Of a stretch of 64,000 nt of DNA, positions 43,920 to 53,409 are shown piece by piece. Numbering within the stretch: position 1 is the first letter of the stretch; every line of letters starts with the position of its first letter. This DNA is from Streptomyces alfalfae (GTDB lineage: Bacteria; Actinomycetota; Actinomycetes; Streptomycetales; Streptomycetaceae). The notes under the pieces were generated by a model, which saw nothing but the letters and a program-made list of their open reading frames with translations, was not told the origin of the DNA and made no database searches. The stretch spans positions 1 through 64,000 of the forward strand of contig NZ_QEXM01000014.1 in the NCBI RefSeq assembly GCF_004127445.1, given 5' to 3'. The translations under genes were made by a program, and so were the position numbers.

Positions 43920-44465
43920 CTAGACGCACACGGGTGCCGTTCGGATCCAGTACCGCAGCTTCCCGCCCCGTTCGTCCTCGAACGTGCCGCCCGCCGCCTC
44001 GATGACCTTGCGCGAACCGGTGTTGTCGGTGTCGCAGGTCACCAGGACGGACTCCAGGCCGAGGTCCGCCGCGTACGGCAGGCAGGCGCGCAGCATGTCG
44101 GTGGCGTGGCCCCGGCGGCGCGCGGTGGGCCTGACGTCGTAGCCGATGTGGCCGCCGTACTCGCGCAGGAAGCGCGTGGCGATGGTGTGCCGTACGGCGA
44201 TGCGACCGACGTAGTCGCTGCCGTCGACGTACCAGAGGGACGTGACGGGGACGGAGAACGGCTCGGCCGGATAGGCGGCGGCGCGGGCCTCGGCGACGTA
44301 CCGCTCGAAGACGGCGGGGTCGTGCCACGTGCCGCCGTAGGCCCGCAGGGTGTGACCGAGCGTCGTGTCGTCCGCGTCCCCGCCGCGCCCCTCGGCCCGG
44401 AACTCCTCCATCGCGGCGATGAAGGAGCGGTGCACCAGGCCGGTGGGCAGGGCGAGTTCGGGCAC
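43920..44465 (-). CDS. GNAT family acetyltransferase
   Basis: 181 residues from GTG 44465. Acetyl-CoA-binding motif A is in IGYDVRPTARRRGHATDMLRACLP (the R/Q-x-x-G-x-G/A loop), and motif B covers VLVTCDTDNTGSRKVIEAAGG. The N-terminal half has SLWYVDGSDYVGRIAVRH. The substrate is unknown. It sits six bases upstream of the Trp-rich repeat gene, in a block that separates the normally close TIGR03936 and TIGR03960 genes. Confidence 0.88.
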   Translation of the reverse strand: MPELALPTGLVHRSFIAAMEEFRAEGRGGDADDTTLGHTLRAYGGTWHDPAVFERYVAEARAAAYPAEPFSVPVTSLWYVDGSDYVGRIAVRHTIATRFLREYGGHIGYDVRPTARRRGHATDMLRACLPYAADLGLESVLVTCDTDNTGSRKVIEAAGGTFEDERGGKLRYWIRTAPVCV

Positions 44466-44510
44466 GCGGACGCGGCGCTTCGGTCTCGGTCTTCCTTCTC
44501 TCTTCTCCCG

Positions 44511-46436
44511 CTACTTCACGACCGTGAGCGGCAGCAGCTTCTTGCCGGTCGGGCCGATCTGGATCTGGGTGTCCATCTGCGGGCACACGCCGCAGTCGAA
44601 GCAGGGCGTCCAGCGGCAGTCCTCGACCTCGGTCTCGTCGAGCGAGTCCTGCCAGTCCTCCCAGAGCCAGTCCTTGTCGAGACCGGAGTCCAGGTGGTCC
44701 CAGGGCAGGACCTCTTCGTACGTGCGCTCACGCGTGGTGTACCAGTCGACGTCGACGCCCATCTCGGGCAGCGTCTTCTCGGCGCACCGCATCCAGCGGT
44801 CGTAGCTGAAGTGCTCGCGCCAGCCGTCGAAGCGGCCGCCGTCCTCGTAGACCGCGCGGATGACGGCGCCGACGCGGCGGTCGCCGCGCGAGAGCAGGCC
44901 CTCGACGATGCCGGGCTTGCCGTCGTGGTAGCGGAAACCGATCGAGCGGCCGTACTTCTTGTCGCCGCGGATCTTGTCGCGCAGCTTCAGGAGGCGGGCG
45001 TCGGTGTCCTCGGCCGAGAGCTGCGGGGCCCACTGGAAGGGCGTGTGCGGCTTGGGGACGAAGCCGCCGATCGACACCGTGGCGCGGATGTCGTTCGACC
45101 CCGAGGCCTCGCGGCCCTTCTGGATGACCTTCGTCGCCATGTCGGCGATCTGCAGGACGTCCTCGTCGGTCTCGGTGGGCAGGCCGCACATGAAGTACAG
45201 CTTCACCTGGCGCCAGCCGTTGCCGTACGCGGTCGCGACGGTGCGGATGAGGTCGTCCTCGGACACCATCTTGTTGATGACCTTGCGCATGCGCTCGGAG
45301 CCGCCCTCGGGGGCGAAGGTGAGACCCGAGCGGCGACCGTTCCTGGTCAGCTCGTTGGCGAGGTCCACGTTGAAGGCGTCGACGCGGGTCGAGGGGAGGG
45401 ACAGGCCGATCTTGTCCTCCTCGTACCGGTCGGCGAGGCCCTTGGCGATGTCGCCGATCTCGCTGTGGTCCGCGGAGGAGAGCGAGAGCAGGCCGACCTC
45501 CTCGAAGCCGGTCGCCTTCAGACCCTTGTCGACCATGTCGCCGATGCCGGTGATGCTTCGCTCCCGCACGGGGCGCGTGATCATGCCGGCCTGGCAGAAA
45601 CGGCAGCCGCGGGTGCAGCCGCGGAAGATCTCCACGGACATGCGCTCGTGGACGGTCTCGGCGAGGGGGACGAGCGGCTGCTTGGGGTAGGGCCACTCGT
45701 CGAGGTCCATGACGGTGTGCTTGGAGACCCGCCACGGCACGCCGCTGCGGTTCGGCACGACACGGCCGATGCGGCCGTCCGGGAGGTACTCGACGTCGTA
45801 GAAGCCCGGGACGTACACCGAGCCGGTCTTCGCCAGACGGAAGAGGACCTCCTCGCGACCGCCGGGGCGGCCCTCGGCCTTCCAGGCGCGGATGATCTCC
45901 GTCATGTCGAGCACGGCCTGCTCGCCGTCGCCGATGATCGCGGCGTCGATGAAGTCCGCGATCGGCTCGGGGTTGAAGGCGGCGTGGCCGCCCGCGAGCA
46001 CGATCGGGTCGTCGAGCGTGCGGTCCTTGGACTCCAGCGGGATGCCCGCGAGGTCCAGGGCGGTGAGCATGTTCGTGTAGCCCAGCTCGGTGGAGAAGCT
46101 GAGCCCGAAGACGTCGAAGGCCTTCACCGGGCGGTGGCTGTCGACCGTGAACTGCGGGACCCGGTGCTCGCGCATCAGCTCCTCCAGGTCCGGCCAGACG
46201 CTGTAGGTGCGCTCGGCGAGGACGCCCTGGCGTTCGTTGAGGACCTCGTAGAGGATCATGACGCCCTGGTTGAGCAGGCCCACCTCGTAGGCGTCGGGGT
46301 ACATCAGCGCCCAGCGGACGTCGCAGCTGTCCCACGGCTTGACGGTGGAGTTCAGCTCACCGCCGACGTACTGGATGGGCTTCTGCACATGCGGGAGCAG
46401 AGCTTCGAGCTGTGGGAAGACCGATTCGACAGACAT
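44511..46436 (-). CDS. TIGR03960 B12-binding-domain radical SAM protein
   Basis: 641 residues. The radical SAM cluster motif CxxxCxxC is CTRGCRFCQAG near residue 280. It is preceded by a cobalamin-binding-like Rossmann domain (AFDVFGLSFSTELGYTNML; LAGGHAAFNPEPIADF) and followed by FAPEGGSERMRKVINK and FMCGLPTETDEDV. The C-terminal Cys set (WTPCFDCGVCPQMD) may hold a further cluster. The family is paired with TIGR03936; the reaction is not known, and RNA or protein modification are candidates. The gene starts at ATG 46436 after the CYTH-CHAD gene. Confidence 0.92.
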   Translation of the reverse strand: MSVESVFPQLEALLPHVQKPIQYVGGELNSTVKPWDSCDVRWALMYPDAYEVGLLNQGVMILYEVLNERQGVLAERTYSVWPDLEELMREHRVPQFTVDSHRPVKAFDVFGLSFSTELGYTNMLTALDLAGIPLESKDRTLDDPIVLAGGHAAFNPEPIADFIDAAIIGDGEQAVLDMTEIIRAWKAEGRPGGREEVLFRLAKTGSVYVPGFYDVEYLPDGRIGRVVPNRSGVPWRVSKHTVMDLDEWPYPKQPLVPLAETVHERMSVEIFRGCTRGCRFCQAGMITRPVRERSITGIGDMVDKGLKATGFEEVGLLSLSSADHSEIGDIAKGLADRYEEDKIGLSLPSTRVDAFNVDLANELTRNGRRSGLTFAPEGGSERMRKVINKMVSEDDLIRTVATAYGNGWRQVKLYFMCGLPTETDEDVLQIADMATKVIQKGREASGSNDIRATVSIGGFVPKPHTPFQWAPQLSAEDTDARLLKLRDKIRGDKKYGRSIGFRYHDGKPGIVEGLLSRGDRRVGAVIRAVYEDGGRFDGWREHFSYDRWMRCAEKTLPEMGVDVDWYTTRERTYEEVLPWDHLDSGLDKDWLWEDWQDSLDETEVEDCRWTPCFDCGVCPQMDTQIQIGPTGKKLLPLTVVK

Positions 46437-46511
46437 CGCGAACCTTCATGAGCCGGCAGGGGTGACCCTCAAGCCTAACGCGGCTGAGGAGTCCCCCCGC
46501 ACGGCCGCCGG

Positions 46512-48125
46512 TCAGCCGCCCAGCGACGCCCGCAGCTTCCGGCGGGACGCCTCGGCCCAGACCTGCGGCAGTTCCCGCTCGCGGTCGGCGGCCGACGCCT
46601 CCTCCTGGCCGTACAGCAGGCCCCAGCTGAAGGCGCTCTCCCCCGCCAGGTGCGCCTGGACGGCCAGGGCCCGCAGCGCCTCGCGGGCGACCACGCTGTC
46701 CTGGTGGTCGCCGAGGACGCTCTGCACGGCCTTCATCCGCCGGGCGAACCGCTTGGCCGCCTTGCCGAGCGCGGGCGTCGCCGCCTCGCCCGCGTACCGG
46801 GCCCGCTTGGCGGCCTTGCGGGCGTCGTGCAGGGCGAGGTCGCGCTCCTCCCCCGCGGGCAGCCCGAGGGCGTGCTCGACGCGGGCCGCGAGGCGGGCGT
46901 AGTCCTTGAGCAGCGCCTTGGGGAGCACGTCGGCGGGCGGCTTCGCGGCGGCGGGGCGCAGCGGCGGCTCGGCGAGGAGCGCGTCCACGGCGTCGAGGAG
47001 CGCGAGGTAGCGCCCGCCGTCGAGCACGGCGACGGTCCTGCCGCGCGATCCGGTGCGGCCGGCCACGGCCCAGACCCGGAGCCGGCCGCGGACCGGGCCG
47101 AGCAGCAGCGTCGTGGGCAGGCCGTCGATGCGGGCGGTGAGCCGCCGGGCGAGGACCTCCTGGTCCCGGTCGACGCCCAGTTCGCCCGCGAGCCACTTCA
47201 GCTCCTCGCCGAGGGGGTCGGTGACGGTGCGGTCGAGGATCTTCCGGTACGACTTGAAGGCGCTGCGCATCCGGCGCGTGGCGACCCGCATCTGGTGCAC
47301 CGAGTCGGGCAGGTCGCGGCGGACCGCGGGGTCGAGGGAGACGATCGCGTCGCGCTGGGCGCGGAGGTAGGCGACGAGGTGGTCGCCCGCGGTGCCGGGT
47401 CCTTCGCCCACGGACTCACGCAGCGCCTGCTCGACGGCCTCGCTCTTGCCGGCCCGCTTGCCGCTGCTGACGGCCCCCTCGGCGGGCGCCACGCGGGCCG
47501 CCCCGCCGCCTGTACGCGATTCCGGCGCCGTCTCCGCGAGGGCCCGGCCCAGCTTCGACGACGAGTCCGCCCGCCGTACGCCCGCCTTCTTGAGCTTCTT
47601 CTCGACCTTGTCGAGGAGCGCGGGGTCGGCGCCGTCGGCCAGCTCCACCTCCAGCTCGGTCCACTGGGCCGTGCCGCCGCCGTCGGTGAGCCGTTCGGCG
47701 ACGACCGCGTCGACGCTGACCTCGGCGAGCAGGGCGCCCCCCGCGTCGAGCAGGTGGTGCGCCCGGCGGGAGGAGAGCAGCCGGACCACGGGCATCAGCT
47801 CGGCCTCGCGGACGCGGGAGCGCACGAGGCCGAGCAGGGCGCGCGGCACGGTGTCCGAGAGCGGTTCGTGGATCTCGTCGCGCACTCCCTCCGCGAGGGA
47901 GACCGGCAGCTTCAGGTGCCAGCCCTCGTCCGTGCCGCCGGTCCGGCGGCGCAGCGTGACGGACGCGGCGGCCAGGCGCTGGTCGGGGGTGTCCCAGTAG
48001 ACGGCGTCCAGCTCGGTGACGCCTCTGTCGACGGAGTCCGCGACGGCCGCCCCGGTCAGGTCGGGCAGCTCGGCGTCCGCCGCGACTTCGTACTTTCGCT
48101 CGATCTCACGCTTCGTCTCCGCCAT
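46512..48125 (-). CDS. CYTH and CHAD domain protein
   Basis: 537 residues. The N-terminal CYTH domain has the triphosphate-binding ExExK as REIERKYEV, plus ELDAVYWDTPDQRLAAASVTLRRR, WHLKLPV and ELEVELADG. The CHAD domain (from about 250) is helical with regularly spaced His and Arg: SVHQMRVATRRMRSAFKSY, ARRLTARIDGLP, LHDARKAAKRARYAGEA and VLGDHQDSVVAREAL. CYTH acts on triphosphates (triphosphatase or related) and CHAD binds polyphosphate, so polyphosphate metabolism is the likely field. It lies just downstream of rodA on the same strand. Confidence 0.93.
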   Translation of the reverse strand: MAETKREIERKYEVAADAELPDLTGAAVADSVDRGVTELDAVYWDTPDQRLAAASVTLRRRTGGTDEGWHLKLPVSLAEGVRDEIHEPLSDTVPRALLGLVRSRVREAELMPVVRLLSSRRAHHLLDAGGALLAEVSVDAVVAERLTDGGGTAQWTELEVELADGADPALLDKVEKKLKKAGVRRADSSSKLGRALAETAPESRTGGGAARVAPAEGAVSSGKRAGKSEAVEQALRESVGEGPGTAGDHLVAYLRAQRDAIVSLDPAVRRDLPDSVHQMRVATRRMRSAFKSYRKILDRTVTDPLGEELKWLAGELGVDRDQEVLARRLTARIDGLPTTLLLGPVRGRLRVWAVAGRTGSRGRTVAVLDGGRYLALLDAVDALLAEPPLRPAAAKPPADVLPKALLKDYARLAARVEHALGLPAGEERDLALHDARKAAKRARYAGEAATPALGKAAKRFARRMKAVQSVLGDHQDSVVAREALRALAVQAHLAGESAFSWGLLYGQEEASAADRERELPQVWAEASRRKLRASLGG

Positions 48126-48168
48126 GCACGGAACCTATCCGCCGAGCACCGATTTAGACGTGCGGCGT

Positions 48169-49368
48169 TCAGGCCGACAAGGGGCGCTGCACCTTGATCG
48201 ACTGGAGGAGGCCCACTGCCACCCAGACGGCGAACATCGACGAGCCGCCGTAACTGACGAACGGCAGCGGAAGCCCCGCGACCGGCATGATGCCGAGGGT
48301 CATCCCGATGTTCTCGAAGGCCTGGAAGGCGAACCAGGCGATGATCCCGGCGGCGACGATCGTGCCGTACAGCTCGGTCGTCTCGCGGGCGATGCGGCAG
48401 GCGCGCCAGAGGACCACGCCGAGCAGCAGCAGGATGGCGCCCGCGCCGACGAAGCCCAGTTCCTCGCCCGCGACGGTGAAGACGAAGTCCGTCTGCTGTT
48501 CGGGGACGAACTGTCCGGTGGTCTGGGAGCCCTTGGTCAGCCCCGTGCCGGTGAGGCCGCCCGAGCCGATGGCGATGCGCGCCTGGTTGGTGTTGTAGCC
48601 GACGCCCGCCGGGTCGAGCGCGGGGTTGGCGAAGGCGGCGAAGCGGGCGATCTGGTAGTCGTCGAGGACGCCGAGCTGCCATATGGCGACGCCGCCGAGC
48701 GCGCCCGTGCCGAGGAGCCCGAAGACCCAGCGATTGGAGGCGCCGGAGGCGAGCAGGACGCCGAGCACGATCATCACCATGACCATGACGGAGCCGAGGT
48801 CGGGCATCAGCATGACGATGGCGATCGGCACGGCCGCGAGGGCGAGGGCCTGCACCACCGTGCGGTGGTCGGGGTGCTCGCGGTCGCCCGCGTCGACCCG
48901 GGCGGCGAGCAGCATGGCCATGCCGAGAATGATCGTGATCTTCACGAACTCCGAGGGCTGGAGCGAGAAGCCGCCGCCGAGCACGATCCACGCGTGGGCG
49001 CCGTTGATGGTGGCGCCGAGCGGGGTGAGGACGAGCAGCACCAGGAAGACGGAGATGCCGTAGAGGATCGGCACGGCCGTGCGCAGGGTGCGGTGGCCGA
49101 GCCAGACCGTGCCGATCATCAGGGCGAAGCCGATGCCGGTGTTGAGCAGGTGCTTGAGGAGGAAGGAGTACGGGTCGTCGCCGACCAGTTCGGTGCGGCC
49201 GCGGGTCGCGGAGTAGACGAGCGCGGCGCCGATCGCGGAGAGCGCGATCGCGGAGAGCAGCATGACCCAGTCGAGCCGGCGCACTATCGAGTCGCGGGCG
49301 AGCAGCCGTGACAGCTGGGAGCGCTCGGGGCCGTACCCGGATACGGAGAAACCGTTGTTCGTCACCAT
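48169..49368 (-). CDS. rodA: RodA/SEDS peptidoglycan polymerase
   Basis: 399-residue SEDS glycosyltransferase that polymerises lipid II together with its class B PBP. About ten membrane helices. Signatures: GAHAWIVLGGGFSLQPSEFVKI (catalytic Asp region follows in MLMPDLGSVMVM), NQARIAIGSGGLTGTGLTKGSQ, the FVPEQQTDFVFTVAGEELGFVG loop, and AFENIGMTLGIMPVAGLPLPFVSYGGSS. In S. coelicolor the homologue is Sfr, part of the mre spore-wall cluster. It starts three bases after the PBP2 stop, so the two are coupled. Confidence 0.96.
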   Translation of the reverse strand: MVTNNGFSVSGYGPERSQLSRLLARDSIVRRLDWVMLLSAIALSAIGAALVYSATRGRTELVGDDPYSFLLKHLLNTGIGFALMIGTVWLGHRTLRTAVPILYGISVFLVLLVLTPLGATINGAHAWIVLGGGFSLQPSEFVKITIILGMAMLLAARVDAGDREHPDHRTVVQALALAAVPIAIVMLMPDLGSVMVMVMIVLGVLLASGASNRWVFGLLGTGALGGVAIWQLGVLDDYQIARFAAFANPALDPAGVGYNTNQARIAIGSGGLTGTGLTKGSQTTGQFVPEQQTDFVFTVAGEELGFVGAGAILLLLGVVLWRACRIARETTELYGTIVAAGIIAWFAFQAFENIGMTLGIMPVAGLPLPFVSYGGSSMFAVWVAVGLLQSIKVQRPLSA

Positions 49369-49371
49369 GGG

Positions 49372-51546
49372 TCAGTCCCGCTTCCAGGCGGCCGGGGGTC
49401 CCGCGAGCTCCTGCGGAGCCGTCGGCGGCTTGGGCGCCGCGGGCTTGTACGGCTTGATCTTCGGGGAGTGGATGGAGCCGTCGCCCTTGATCTTGGGCAG
49501 GGACGTCTGCGGCTCGGGCAGGAGGGCCTTCTTCAGGTTCTGCTTGCCCTCGTCGTCCAGGCCGTAGATGGCGTTGTAGATCTGGCGGACGGCGGGTCCG
49601 GACGCGCCGGAGCCCGTACCGCCCTGGGAGATCGTCATGACGATCGTGTAGTCCTTGGTGTACGTCGCGAACCACGAGGTGGTCTGCTTGCCGTAGACCT
49701 CGGCGGTGCCGGTCTTGGCGTGCATCGGGATCTTGTCCTGCGGCCAGCCCTGGAACCGCCAGGCGGCGGTGCCGCGCGTGGCGACGTCTTCGAGGGCGCC
49801 GTCTATGTCCTTGAGGAGCTGGGCGTCCATGGGCAGCTTGCCGTGGGAGCGCGGCTTGATCTCCTGGATCTGCCGGCCGTCGGCGCTGATGATCGCCTTG
49901 CCCACCGTGGGGTCGTACATCGTCCCGCCGTTGGCGATGGCCGCGTAGATCGTCGCCATCTGTATCGGCGTGACGAGGGTGTCGCCCTGGCCGATGGAGT
50001 AGTTGACGGAGTCACCGGCGCGCATCTTCATGCCTTCGAGGCAGTTCTCGTACGCGATGCGCTCGGCGTACTCGCCGCCCTTCTTGCCCTGCTTGCACCA
50101 GGCGTCCTTATTGGCCTTCCAGTAGTCCTTCTTCCACTGGCGGTCCGGGACGCGGCCGGTGACCTCGTTGGGCAGGTCGATGCCGGTCTCCTTGCCGAGG
50201 CCGAACTGGTGGGCGGTCCTGTAGAACCAGTCCTTGGCGTCCTTCTTCGGCTTGTTGCCGCCGTCCTTGGCCCACTGGTCGTGCGCGAGCTTGTAGAAGA
50301 CGGTGTCGCAGGAGACTTCGAGGGCCTTGCCGAGGCTGATGGTGCCGTGGCCCTTGGACTCGTAGTTCTGGAAGGTCTGGCCGCCGATGGAGTACGAGCT
50401 GGGGCAGGGGTAGCTGCCGTTGAAGTCGTAGCCCGCGTTCACCGCGGCGGTCGTCGGGATGACCTTGAAGATGGAGCCGGGGGCCGCCTGGCCCTGGATG
50501 GCGCGGTTGAGGAGCGGGTAGTTCGACTCCTTGCCGGTGAGCTTGGTGTAGTCCTTGCCGGAGATGCCGCCGACCCAGGCGTTCGGGTCGTAGGTCGGGT
50601 TGGAGGCCATGGAGACGACGCGTCCCGTCTTGTTCTCCATGACGACGACGGCGCCCGCGTCGGCCTTGTAGTTCTGGTTGGTGTTCTTGTCGTGCTCCTT
50701 GCGGGCCTTCTTCATCGCGTCGTTCAGCCAGTACTCGGAGACCGCCTGCACGCGCGCGTCGATGCTGGTGACGACGTTCGCGCCGGGCTGGGCCTTGTCG
50801 TCCTTGGCCTTGCCGATGACGCGGCCGAGGTTGTCGACCTCGTAGCGGGTGACGCCGGCCTTGCCCCGCAACTGCTTGTCGTAGGTGCGTTCGAGACCGG
50901 AGCGGCCCACCATGTCCGAGCGCAGGAACGGCGAGTCGGAGTCCTCGGCCTTCTTGATCTCCTCGTCGGTGACGGGCGAGAGGTAGCCGAGGACCTGCGC
51001 GGTGTTGGACTTGCCGGGGGCGGCGTAGCGGCGCACGGCGGTGGGCTCGGCGGTGATGCCGGGGAAGTCCTCGGAGCGCTCGCGGATCTGCAGGGCCTGC
51101 TTGGGCGTGGCCTCGTCGGTGATCGGGATGGGCTGGTAGGGCGAACCGTTCCAGCAGGGCTGCGGCGTCTTGGCGTCACAGAGGCGGACCTTGCCCTCGA
51201 CCTCCTGGACCGTCATGTCCAGGACGTCGGCGAGCTTGGCGAGGACCGCCTTGCCGTCGTCCTTCATCTTCATCAGGTCGGTGCGGGAGGCGGAGACGAC
51301 GAGGCGGGTCTGGTTGTCCGCGATCGGCACGCCGCGCGCGTCCAGGATCGAGCCGCGCACGGCGGGCTGGACGACCTGCTGGACGTGGTTGCCCGAGGCC
51401 TCCTTGGCGTACTCGTCGCCGTTGCGGATCTGGAGGTACCACAGCCGCCCGCCGAGGGTGAGCAGCAGGGACACCACGAGCACCTGGATGATCATCAGGC
51501 GGAGCTGCACGCGGGGCGTACGTCCCGTCTCGGGGATGTTCGTCAC
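49372..51546 (-). CDS. mrdA: Penicillin-binding protein 2
   Basis: 724-residue class B transpeptidase that cross-links peptidoglycan with RodA. One N-terminal helix (LMIIQVLVVSLLLTLGGRLWYL), a dimerisation/pedestal domain (FPGITAEPTAVRRYAAPG; GRSGLERTYDKQLRGK), then the transpeptidase domain with SxxK in APGSIFKVIP, SxN in DSVNYSIGQGDTL and KTG in HAKTGTAEVYG. The C-terminus is Pro-rich. The start overlaps the mreD stop by four bases. Confidence 0.97.
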   Translation of the reverse strand: MTNIPETGRTPRVQLRLMIIQVLVVSLLLTLGGRLWYLQIRNGDEYAKEASGNHVQQVVQPAVRGSILDARGVPIADNQTRLVVSASRTDLMKMKDDGKAVLAKLADVLDMTVQEVEGKVRLCDAKTPQPCWNGSPYQPIPITDEATPKQALQIRERSEDFPGITAEPTAVRRYAAPGKSNTAQVLGYLSPVTDEEIKKAEDSDSPFLRSDMVGRSGLERTYDKQLRGKAGVTRYEVDNLGRVIGKAKDDKAQPGANVVTSIDARVQAVSEYWLNDAMKKARKEHDKNTNQNYKADAGAVVVMENKTGRVVSMASNPTYDPNAWVGGISGKDYTKLTGKESNYPLLNRAIQGQAAPGSIFKVIPTTAAVNAGYDFNGSYPCPSSYSIGGQTFQNYESKGHGTISLGKALEVSCDTVFYKLAHDQWAKDGGNKPKKDAKDWFYRTAHQFGLGKETGIDLPNEVTGRVPDRQWKKDYWKANKDAWCKQGKKGGEYAERIAYENCLEGMKMRAGDSVNYSIGQGDTLVTPIQMATIYAAIANGGTMYDPTVGKAIISADGRQIQEIKPRSHGKLPMDAQLLKDIDGALEDVATRGTAAWRFQGWPQDKIPMHAKTGTAEVYGKQTTSWFATYTKDYTIVMTISQGGTGSGASGPAVRQIYNAIYGLDDEGKQNLKKALLPEPQTSLPKIKGDGSIHSPKIKPYKPAAPKPPTAPQELAGPPAAWKRD

Positions 51547-52214
51547 AGCCGCTTGACCCCCTTGATGCGTCCGGCGCGGGCGGCCCGCGCCTTGGCCGTC
51601 TTCATGCGCAGTCCCCCGCGCTGGCTGCCGATGCGCAATCCGGTGCCCGAGGAGAGCCAGCCGGAGGTGACGTCGGCCGCCTGGTTGGCGGGGCCGTTCT
51701 CCCCCAGCGGGTCGTTGTCGGCCTTTCTGGCGAGGGCGATGATCAGGGGCACCGTGAACGGGGCGAGCAGCAGGTCGTAGAGCGCGGCGGTGAACAGCAG
51801 CCCCACCAGGCCCACGTGGCGGGCCGCGGTGTCCCCGACCAACGAGCCGACGCCCGCGTACAGCAGGGTCGAGCCGACGGCGGCGGCGAAGACCACGACG
51901 AGCGGGCCGCTGACGGAGCGCAGTCTGCCGCCGTCCGGCTTCGCGAGGCCCGCGAGGTAGCCGATGACGCAGAGCACGAGGGCGTAGCGCCCGACGGCGT
52001 GGTCGGCGGGCGGGGCCAGGTCGGCGAGGAGGCCCGCGCCGAAGCCGACGAGGGCGCCGCCGGTGTGCCCGTAGACCAGCGCGAGCCCGAGGACGGTGAG
52101 CAGCACCAGGTCGGGCACCGCGCCCGGGAGCTGGAGCCGGGCGAGGACGCTGACCTGGATGACCAGGGCGACGACGACCAGCGCGGCGGAGAGCAGGATT
52201 CGGTTGAAGCGCAT
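51543..52214 (-). CDS. mreD: Rod-shape protein MreD
   Basis: 223 residues with about five to six membrane helices beginning FNRILLSAALVVVALVIQVS and containing PDLVLLTVLGLALVYG, GFGAGLLADLAPPADHAVGRYALV and LLFTAALYDLLLAPFTVPL. The pattern (L-x-D-L-x-P in the middle) is that of MreD. A basic C-terminal tail of about 50 residues follows. It lies between mreC (13 bases upstream) and mrdA (four-base overlap). Confidence 0.93.
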   Translation of the reverse strand: MRFNRILLSAALVVVALVIQVSVLARLQLPGAVPDLVLLTVLGLALVYGHTGGALVGFGAGLLADLAPPADHAVGRYALVLCVIGYLAGLAKPDGGRLRSVSGPLVVVFAAAVGSTLLYAGVGSLVGDTAARHVGLVGLLFTAALYDLLLAPFTVPLIIALARKADNDPLGENGPANQAADVTSGWLSSGTGLRIGSQRGGLRMKTAKARAARAGRIKGVKRL

Positions 52215-52227
52215 GGGTCCGTCTCTC

Positions 52228-53244
52228 CTACTGCTCGTCGTCGTTGGCGGCGCCGTCGGCCGGATCGGCGGCCCCGTCCGCCGGGTCGGCGGCTCCGTCC
52301 GCCGGGTTCCCGGCGCCGTCCCCCTCGGGCTTCCCCGACGGGGTGGCCGTCACGGTCACTGTCGGCGTCGGCTTCGGCTTCTCGGGCTTCTTCGGCAGGA
52401 CCGTGTCGCGCGGGTCCTCGCGGGGGCCCTCGACGACCACGCCGACGATGTCGAGCCGGGTGAAGCCGACGTAGGGCTTCACGTAGACGGTGCGGGTCAG
52501 GTCGCCGCCGGAGGGGTCGACGCGGACGACCTCGCCGACCGGCACGCCGGGCACGAACGGCTTGTCCTTGCGGGAGCCGAAGGTGACCAGGCGGTCGCCC
52601 TTCTTGACCTCGGACTTGCCGTTGAGGAGCTGGACGGAGAGCGGGCGGTCGCCCTGGCCGGTGGCGAAGCCCAGCTCGTCGGTCTTCTCCATGCGGGTGC
52701 CAACGGTGAAGTCGGGGTCGTTGGCGAGCAGGACAGTCGCGGTGTCCGGGCCGACCGTGGTGACGCGGCCGACGAGGCCGTCGCCGTTCAGCACGGTCAT
52801 GTCGCGCTTGAGCCCGTCCTTGGCGCCGGCGTCGATGGTGACGGTCCAGGAGAAGCCCTGGGCCGCTCCTATGCCGATGACCTCGGCGCCCTTGATGCCG
52901 TACTGCCCGGCGCCCGCCGTCTTGAGCATGCTGTCGAGCTGGCGCACCCTGCTGCGGTTGCGGTCGTCGCTGCCGAGCCTGGCCTTCAACGCGGCGTTCT
53001 GGCGCTCCAGTTCGGCGATGCGGTCGTGCCGCTCGCCGGAGTCGCGGACCGCGCCGATGGCGTTGCCGATCGGGTCGACGGCGGAGGACATTCCCTCCTC
53101 GACCGGACCGAAGACGGTGGCGGCGGCCCGGCGGGCACCGTCGACCGGTGAGTCCTCGCCTCCGCGGATGTCCACCGTGATCAGAGCGAACGCGATGGCG
53201 ATCAGCAGCACCAGGAGCAGCCGGCTCTCTCGTGTGTCCCTCAC
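52228..53244 (-). CDS. mreC: Rod-shape protein MreC
   Basis: 338 residues: a membrane helix at 8-25 (LLLVLLIAIAFALITVD), a coiled coil (DRIAELERQNAALKARL), then the double beta-barrel periplasmic-type domain (EVIGIGAAQGFSWTVTIDAG; LLANDPDFTVGTRMEKTDELGFATG; VTFGSRKDKPFVPGVPVGEV). The C-terminus has three copies of DPADGAA encoded by a 21-base tandem repeat, then NDDEQ. It links MreB to the wall enzymes. A hairpin separates it from mreB. Confidence 0.95.
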   Translation of the reverse strand: MRDTRESRLLLVLLIAIAFALITVDIRGGEDSPVDGARRAAATVFGPVEEGMSSAVDPIGNAIGAVRDSGERHDRIAELERQNAALKARLGSDDRNRSRVRQLDSMLKTAGAGQYGIKGAEVIGIGAAQGFSWTVTIDAGAKDGLKRDMTVLNGDGLVGRVTTVGPDTATVLLANDPDFTVGTRMEKTDELGFATGQGDRPLSVQLLNGKSEVKKGDRLVTFGSRKDKPFVPGVPVGEVVRVDPSGGDLTRTVYVKPYVGFTRLDIVGVVVEGPREDPRDTVLPKKPEKPKPTPTVTVTATPSGKPEGDGAGNPADGAADPADGAADPADGAANDDEQ

Positions 53245-53356
53245 GTGCGGCGGCGTGCCTTCCTCAATCGGAATGACGTGGAATCTACGCGTTCCACGGA
53301 GTTCGGGGGAATTCTTGTGCCTTGCCGGAAATCTTCTGTCGTGCCTCTATATCAAC

Positions 53357-53396
53357 GATCCGCCGCACGAAGTGGCAAGCACTCGTACGGCGGATC
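53357..53396 (-). promoter_or_regulatory. Hairpin between mreB and mreC
   Basis: GATCCGCCG/CGGCGGATC (53357-53365 with 53388-53396) with an imperfect inner stem and GCAAG loop, followed on the minus strand by GTTGATATAGAGG. It may partly terminate mreB transcripts. TATAGA (53346-53351) just after it could be a -10 box for a separate mreC promoter, although no matching -35 is clear. Confidence 0.5.
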
Positions 53397-53409
53397 CTCG
53401 CGCGTCAGT

